Under the pieces are notes generated by a model. It was not told the DNA's origin. It did not search any database and saw nothing but the letters and a program-made list of their open reading frames with translations. From contig CAKSOW010000001.1 of assembly GCA_934479825.1 (NCBI GenBank), positions 1 to 64,000 of the forward strand: DNA of 64,000 bases. The letters run 5' to 3'. Of this stretch, positions 59,333 through 64,000 are shown piece by piece. How positions within the stretch are numbered: the first letter of the stretch is position 1; every line of letters begins with the position of its first letter. A program made the translations under genes and the position numbers. Origin of the DNA: an uncultured Eubacteriales bacterium (GTDB lineage: Bacteria > Bacillota > Clostridia > Oscillospirales > CAG-382).

Positions 59333-60979
59333 TTATTCCTTTCCAAGGTTTATTTTTATGCTGTTGGACGGAATCTTATAGACGCGATACCGTCCGTTCC
59401 GATTATAGTATCTTTCATAGCCTTTGTCAAGAGGCGCGTCAAAGGTATACCGGCAAAAGTGTTTTTTGTAGGAAACCGTGATTTCGCCGTCTTTTTCCGC
59501 AATATTTGTAAAGGTTTCGCCGTCATACTCAAATACCGGGAGCATAAAGCCGGTTACAGCGCCATAACCGGTTATTCTTACGCCGTCCGGCGTAAGCGCA
59601 TAACGGATTGTTGCTTTTTCTCCGGCAAGCTCTTGCGAAAATGTTGCACTTATTTCGGGACTGTTTGTCGTCTCTCTGACAAATTCAAGCGGCAATTCAG
59701 AGCCATAAATACATTCTTTTTCCGTTTCAGAATAGGGGCATAGCGACATCGGGCGCGGATTTTCTGCCTCAGTTTTATAGGTTGCTCCGGCAGGAGGAAA
59801 CGGAACGGACAGACACAGTGTGTCGGGACAATCTTTTTTTTGCAGTTTTCCCAATCCGCATGCGTCGTAGTGAAAATCGGCGTTTGTATCAATTTCCATA
59901 GAATAGCCGAAACCGTTCAAAACAACTTTATGAAATGATTGGCTTGTGCGGCAGATATAGCCGCCTGTCTCGCAGGGCGCTGTGGTCGGCGTAACGCTGT
60001 CGTCAGCAAACTGATAGGCAATATACGCAATCGATGCAAGCGTTATCATATATTTGTTGAAATATCCATAGCCCTCACAGCCGATCATAGAATCAACCGG
60101 ATAGCGGTTCTTTAACGACCGGAGTGATGAATCAGAAAGCCAGGACGTAAGGTTTTTCGCCGCACACTGTGCCGCCGCTTTATAAGCGCCGGCTTTTTCC
60201 GTTTCGCCGCGCGAAGCAAAAAAGCGCGCTAAAAACTCATAGTCGGCCGCTATCCACATCTGATTGTGGAAAAACTGATTGCTGCGTCCACCAAACGGCA
60301 TTTCGCCGGTTGCCGACTGCAACCGTATTGAAAACGGTGCGGCCTTGATCAGATTTTCTTCAAGCCGGTCGCGGTATTTGCCGTTATACCCGGCATACAG
60401 CATGTAATTAAGGAGAACGCGTGTAACATAATCGTATACCATCGGTTCGTGTGGATCTTTGTACATGCCGTTTTCATCAAAATCGTTTAAGAGTGATGAA
60501 ATCTGATTATCAATGAAAACAGAGCTATTGATACCGCATAGCTTACTGCGCACAATTTCACTGACTGCGCCGAATGCCGCCCAATTGCCTTTTGATTCAA
60601 ACGGGGCTGTGACAACGTCATATTTGGTATACGGGTCAAACGAGGACAAGAGCTTTACCCACTTTTCAATATGGGTTTTGTCCACGGTTTCCGTCTCGCG
60701 GCAGAGATTTAACGCACACACGATCTCTCGCACGGAAAATTCGTTGGCGGCGCGTTTCTGCGGCATTCTTTCACAGCACATATCCATCATTTCAAGCATA
60801 ATGTCCCGATATTCCGTGCACTTTCCGAACGCGTTCAAAATAGCAAGATCCGCCGCAAGGCGTGCAAATCCGTGTTCGCTAAGGCCATTCTTCTTTACAT
60901 CTGCTATATAGTCAAGCATGCGCTGTTTATCATAGGCATGTAGCGCTTTCTCCATGATATCGATATAGATTTCTTTCAT
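59333..60979 (-). CDS. Large protein of unknown function, possible alpha-toroid carbohydrate enzyme
   Basis: A 548-residue soluble protein. The first 350 residues are predicted to be mostly helical and rich in Trp, Tyr and Phe, with the striking segment GEMPFGGRSNQFFHNQMWIA at about 204-223. The last 180 residues look beta-rich. This helical barrel plus beta-sandwich plan is seen in polysaccharide lyases and (alpha/alpha)6 hydrolases, but I cannot name the family. It has no signal peptide. Its neighbours (isomerase, dehydrogenases, flavoprotein) suggest an intracellular sugar- or glycoside-processing role. Confidence 0.6.
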   Translation of the reverse strand: MKEIYIDIMEKALHAYDKQRMLDYIADVKKNGLSEHGFARLAADLAILNAFGKCTEYRDIMLEMMDMCCERMPQKRAANEFSVREIVCALNLCRETETVDKTHIEKWVKLLSSFDPYTKYDVVTAPFESKGNWAAFGAVSEIVRSKLCGINSSVFIDNQISSLLNDFDENGMYKDPHEPMVYDYVTRVLLNYMLYAGYNGKYRDRLEENLIKAAPFSIRLQSATGEMPFGGRSNQFFHNQMWIAADYEFLARFFASRGETEKAGAYKAAAQCAAKNLTSWLSDSSLRSLKNRYPVDSMIGCEGYGYFNKYMITLASIAYIAYQFADDSVTPTTAPCETGGYICRTSQSFHKVVLNGFGYSMEIDTNADFHYDACGLGKLQKKDCPDTLCLSVPFPPAGATYKTEAENPRPMSLCPYSETEKECIYGSELPLEFVRETTNSPEISATFSQELAGEKATIRYALTPDGVRITGYGAVTGFMLPVFEYDGETFTNIAEKDGEITVSYKKHFCRYTFDAPLDKGYERYYNRNGRYRVYKIPSNSIKINLGKE

Positions 60980-60991
60980 ACAAAGCTCCCC

Positions 60992-62896
60992 TTAATATAC
61001 GTTTCCGTTTTCCCGATATGACCGCCAGACATTCTCAAAGAAGATGTCGGTTTCCGGGATCGGACGCACCGGCCGCCACGAAATAACGATTTTGTCCTCA
61101 CGGCATTCGGCTGTCTGGATTTTATCCTTTGCCGCCTCGCTGTCCGGAACAAAACGGAACATTTCGGAAAGTCCTATGCGAAGTTTTCCGTCTTTTTGAT
61201 AATACAGAGCCGATCCCCGCGTCTTTCCTACTTTTTCGGCATAATCCAAAAAGGCGGAAATAACGGTGCGCTGAGTAAGAAGCGTATCGGTATATTTGAA
61301 AAATTTATAGAGATCGCATTTTTTCTTGACCGTAAAATCTATTTGGGCGTCTGCAAGCGCTTTTTCCGTCTGTTCAAGCGTTTCTTTCATATGCTCCGGA
61401 TTCCGGATCGCCGATGCGCCGTCGCTCATACGGCGGCGAGCGGCATCGATTAAGATATCGGAGTTGTCGGTATCTTTTAAAATTTTCCCGAATGCGGCAT
61501 TCAGGTTTTGCACTGCATGCTCCAAAGCGGTTTCAAAAGCTTTGGTATCGGCTTTTCTCGGATGACGGACAATAAAGTTTGCCGCGCGCAAAGAACCAAC
61601 CTGACCGGCGTTGAGTGCTGAACCGCCCGGACGGACAATTCCGTGCGTTCCGGCACATTCGCCGACCGCAAACAGTCCGCTTATATTTGTCTGCCACCAT
61701 GCGTCCACGGCAATTCCGCCGTTATGGTGTTGGGCGCAAAGGGCAATGGGCAGATACTCCGAAGAAAGGTCTTTTCCTTTGTTCCGGTACAGCTCGACGG
61801 CAGGGGCGTTCATCTTTAACAGCCGTTCAAGCGGCGTGCCGAAAAGTGTGTCCGCTTTTTTGAGATACGTATATGCCTCCGGCGAAAGTTTTTCGTATTC
61901 AATTTCCGTAAGGCCGAACGGATTTTTTGTGTAATCCAGATAGACTTTTCGTTTTTTCAACACGGTTTCCGTATACACAAGTAGATCGATAACTGACGAG
62001 CCGTCCAATATTTTCTTGCTGTCAAACGGCCATTGATAGCCTTTTAAAAAGACGGCCGAAAGCGCAGTATAAGCGTCACCAAAATAGTCAAGCAAAAACT
62101 CATGTTCGTTTCCGTCTGCATCGACCGAAACAAAACGCGGCAGAACCTGCATATACGTTCCTGAAACATTCCAGCGCGGCTCCGTCGAAGCAAGTCCGTA
62201 CTGCCATTCCGTCAAATTCTGCATTTGTGCACCGCATGTCACGGCAAGCGACATACACCCCGTGTGACAGGTCGGATACACGCTGTCCGCGTATATGCCG
62301 GCCGGGCCTCCGGTCGCAAGAATCATGTTACCTGCCTTGATTCCGACGGGCTTTCCGGTTGCTTTTTCGACGCACAGAATCCCGGAAACACCGTTGTTGT
62401 CATCTTTCAGAATCTCCACGGCAAGAAGCCCGTCCAAAATCTCAACATTCAATTCTTTCGCTCTTTTTTCCAATGCTTCGGTCATGAAACGCGATGTCAG
62501 AGGTCCTGCGGACGTGGCTCTCTCATGCAGGTCGTGATCGGTCTTGTACCCGACATATTCACCATATCGGTCAGTTGGAAACGGCACGCCGAGTTCGCAC
62601 AGGTTCATAAAACAGCGAAGGGAATTGGCTGCCTCACAAAGCGCACTGTCTCCATCCACACTGCCGGAGGCAAACAATTCTTCCGCCATAAGTCTTACGC
62701 TGTCCGGCGCGTCTCCGCAGATTCCGAGCTTATAATAGGTCTGTTTGTCACTGCCGGTATTGCGCGATGTGCCGCAGTTTATTTCTTCTGTTATAAGTGC
62801 CACCGAAAGAGAACCGCTTTCCTTTAAGCGATTGACAGCGTTGAATCCGGCCGCGCCGCTACCGATGACAAGAACGTCGTATTGAAAATAGTTCAT
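60992..62896 (-). CDS. FAD-binding fumarate-reductase-type flavoprotein
   Basis: A 634-residue flavoprotein of the FrdA/SdhA/AprA/NadB superfamily. The N-terminal FAD motif is VIGSGAAGFNAV; a capping domain follows; late motifs are CAQHHNGGIAVD and GLFAVGECAGTHGI with RPGGSALNAGQVG, matching the FAD/substrate region. There is no Tat signal or heme-binding motif, so it is a cytoplasmic redox enzyme. The C-terminal helical domain resembles aspartate oxidase and APS reductase. The substrate is unknown. The start is ATG 62896 with GGAGG upstream; 1 nt separates it from the preceding SDR stop. Confidence 0.85.
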   Translation of the reverse strand: MNYFQYDVLVIGSGAAGFNAVNRLKESGSLSVALITEEINCGTSRNTGSDKQTYYKLGICGDAPDSVRLMAEELFASGSVDGDSALCEAANSLRCFMNLCELGVPFPTDRYGEYVGYKTDHDLHERATSAGPLTSRFMTEALEKRAKELNVEILDGLLAVEILKDDNNGVSGILCVEKATGKPVGIKAGNMILATGGPAGIYADSVYPTCHTGCMSLAVTCGAQMQNLTEWQYGLASTEPRWNVSGTYMQVLPRFVSVDADGNEHEFLLDYFGDAYTALSAVFLKGYQWPFDSKKILDGSSVIDLLVYTETVLKKRKVYLDYTKNPFGLTEIEYEKLSPEAYTYLKKADTLFGTPLERLLKMNAPAVELYRNKGKDLSSEYLPIALCAQHHNGGIAVDAWWQTNISGLFAVGECAGTHGIVRPGGSALNAGQVGSLRAANFIVRHPRKADTKAFETALEHAVQNLNAAFGKILKDTDNSDILIDAARRRMSDGASAIRNPEHMKETLEQTEKALADAQIDFTVKKKCDLYKFFKYTDTLLTQRTVISAFLDYAEKVGKTRGSALYYQKDGKLRIGLSEMFRFVPDSEAAKDKIQTAECREDKIVISWRPVRPIPETDIFFENVWRSYRENGNVY

Positions 62897-62897
62897 C

Positions 62898-63635
62898 TTA
62901 CAGCCTCCGGATATGGAAACCGCCGTCCACGTCGATCGACTGACCCGTGACATACGGCAAACTTCCGTTTACAAGCGAGAGAACCGCCTTTGCGATATCC
63001 TCCGGCTGTCCCCAGCGTTTGATCGGCAGAAGGCCGCCCTCGATTAACGCATCATATTTGCCTTTGACGGTTGCGGTCATGCCGGTTGCAATAATGCCGG
63101 GACGAATCTCGTTGACCGGTATACCGTATTCGGCAAGTCTGTCGGCAAACAGCGCGGTGATCATGGAAACGCCGGCTTTGGAAATGCAGTATTCACCGCG
63201 GCTTGTGGAGCTTGTGTAGGCAGACATAGAAGATATGTTGACAATGCTCTTTTGTTCCGCCGGATTTTTAATCATTTCCTTAGCAACTGCTTGGGTCAGA
63301 AACATCGTGCCCTTGGTATTGATGTTCATAACAAAATCATAGCTTTCTTCGGTCATTTCAAGAATATCCGCGCGGATTTTGGGTGCAACCCCTGCGACAT
63401 TGACTAAAATATCTATTTTCCCGTATCGGTCAAGTGCGGTACGGAGATAAGTTTCCCGGCTTGCCTTATCCGAAAGATCGCCTTTGAAATAGAGAAAATT
63501 TTCGTTTTCCAGCGGAGAAACGTCTGCAACATCCATACCGACAACAGTAATTCCGTTTTCCAAAAATAAGCGTGCTACCGCTCCGCCGATTCCGCCGGCA
63601 ACTCCTGTAACCAATGCAATGTTCTTGTGTTCCAT
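62898..63635 (-). CDS. SDR-family oxidoreductase
   Basis: A 245-residue short-chain dehydrogenase with TGVAGGIGGAVA (cofactor), NVAGVAPKI, the serine in INISSMSAY, and YCISKAG (Tyr/Lys). It is close in form to 3-ketoacyl-ACP reductases and sugar or cyclitol dehydrogenases. It lies 5 nt after the OYE-type gene and 1 nt before the flavoprotein gene; these three redox genes are evidently co-transcribed. Confidence 0.88.
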   Translation of the reverse strand: MEHKNIALVTGVAGGIGGAVARLFLENGITVVGMDVADVSPLENENFLYFKGDLSDKASRETYLRTALDRYGKIDILVNVAGVAPKIRADILEMTEESYDFVMNINTKGTMFLTQAVAKEMIKNPAEQKSIVNISSMSAYTSSTSRGEYCISKAGVSMITALFADRLAEYGIPVNEIRPGIIATGMTATVKGKYDALIEGGLLPIKRWGQPEDIAKAVLSLVNGSLPYVTGQSIDVDGGFHIRRL

Positions 63636-63640
63636 TTTTC

Positions 63641-64000
63641 TTACTCCTTACACAGTTTGTTGTAGATCGGAAGATAAACTTCCTTGTCGCGGATTACACA
63701 CCCCGGTGTACCGCCGGGTTTGCGCATAATTTCCGTACATTTTGAGCAGCAGATACAGATTTTGTCTTTATCCATACCGCCCTTTTCCAGTATATCCCGT
63801 GCAAAATCGGGATAAGCAAAAATTGTTCTTCCGAAGCCGGCAAAATCAAAAGCTCCGCTTTCGATATAGGCCGCCGTTACATGCGGCGCGGCGACGCCTA
63901 AAAAAGACACGGCTGATGAAATGAGCGCCATATCCGGCGTCGCTTTTTTTAGCTGTGCAACTCCCTCTAACACGCGTTTGACACCGACTAACGGATGCTC
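63641..64000 (-). CDS. C-terminal part of an Old Yellow Enzyme/2,4-dienoyl-CoA-reductase-like flavoprotein (truncated by window edge)
   Basis: The frame is open to the right edge (no start inside the window). The 119 residues present form the end of an OYE-type TIM barrel: a strand with SSAVSFLGVAA, then GFGRTIFAYPDFARDI (the FMN phosphate and last-helix signature), then a Cys-rich segment CICCSKCTEIMRKPGGTPGC. That segment matches the four-cysteine [4Fe-4S] site of 2,4-dienoyl-CoA and trimethylamine dehydrogenase relatives. It probably reduces an activated C=C bond. Confidence 0.85.
   Translation of the reverse strand, partial: EHPLVGVKRVLEGVAQLKKATPDMALISSAVSFLGVAAPHVTAAYIESGAFDFAGFGRTIFAYPDFARDILEKGGMDKDKICICCSKCTEIMRKPGGTPGCVIRDKEVYLPIYNKLCKE

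Noticed and set aside
1..64000. CRISPR arrays, insertion sequences, prophage or replication origin
   Set aside because: No regularly spaced direct repeats, transposase or integrase motifs, phage structural genes, or dnaA-box clusters were found while reading.

Overview
The window looks like a chromosomal segment of a strictly anaerobic, fermentative, spore-lineage Firmicute (class Clostridia), probably from an animal gut. Supporting evidence: an NADH-linked [FeFe]-hydrogenase operon, a biotin-dependent Na+-pumping decarboxylase operon, a YlmC/YmxH-type protein typical of spore formers, a dnaG-rpoD operon, CIRCE-controlled groESL, and many promoters of the form TTGAMA-N17-TATAAT with AGGAGG-type ribosome binding sites. 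The species cannot be named from the sequence. No phage, integrase, transposase or CRISPR array is visible.

Layout. 1-10.5 kb: housekeeping and accessory genes, with tRNA-Val(GAC) and tRNA-Gln(CTG). This part includes a metallopeptidase-like gene broken by one in-frame TAA, and an orphan OadB-like Na+-pump subunit with an unusually small OadG-like partner, both behind a yybP-ykoY (Mn2+) type riboswitch. 10.7-13.8 kb: a copper module, csoR followed by copA, with a copZ-like domain fused in frame to the end of copA. 13.8-18 kb: an esterase and a three-gene membrane-lipid operon whose genes overlap by ATGA. 18.5-26.8 kb, minus strand: ten genes encoding hydrogenase subunits HndA, B, C and D. Between HndA and HndB lie six signalling-type genes: two DRTGG proteins, two HATPase proteins, a PHP protein and a sensory-type [FeFe]-hydrogenase-like protein. 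27.2-31 kb: an AraC regulator divergent from a sugar-acid dehydratase, GH16 and SDR operon. 31-32 kb: a PHP gene with an in-frame TGA. 32.4-37.5 kb: carboxyltransferase, OadG, biotin carrier, OadB and OadA. 37.5-38.6 kb: repeat-rich DNA without convincing genes. 39-57.3 kb: a plus-strand housekeeping block (hflX, dGTPase, dnaG, rpoD, mtnN, PBP2, DUF1385, prmC, an rRNA methyltransferase, groESL). 57.5-64 kb, minus strand: a tightly packed catabolic operon that runs off the right edge.

The metabolic genes fit together. Sugars and sugar acids enter through the GH16, dehydratase, isomerase and dehydrogenase clusters. Decarboxylation of oxaloacetate and/or an acyl-CoA drives Na+ export. The NADH-linked hydrogenase removes reducing equivalents as H2.

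The most unusual items are: (1) a 186-nt, roughly 95% identical repeat present twice in opposite orientation, each time in the 3' flank of a gene and each time closed by an intrinsic terminator, with several differences that preserve base pairing; (2) the Mn2+-type riboswitch in front of the orphan Na+-pump pair; (3) the signalling cassette inside the hydrogenase operon. All functions are inferred by reading the sequence; no database search was run.
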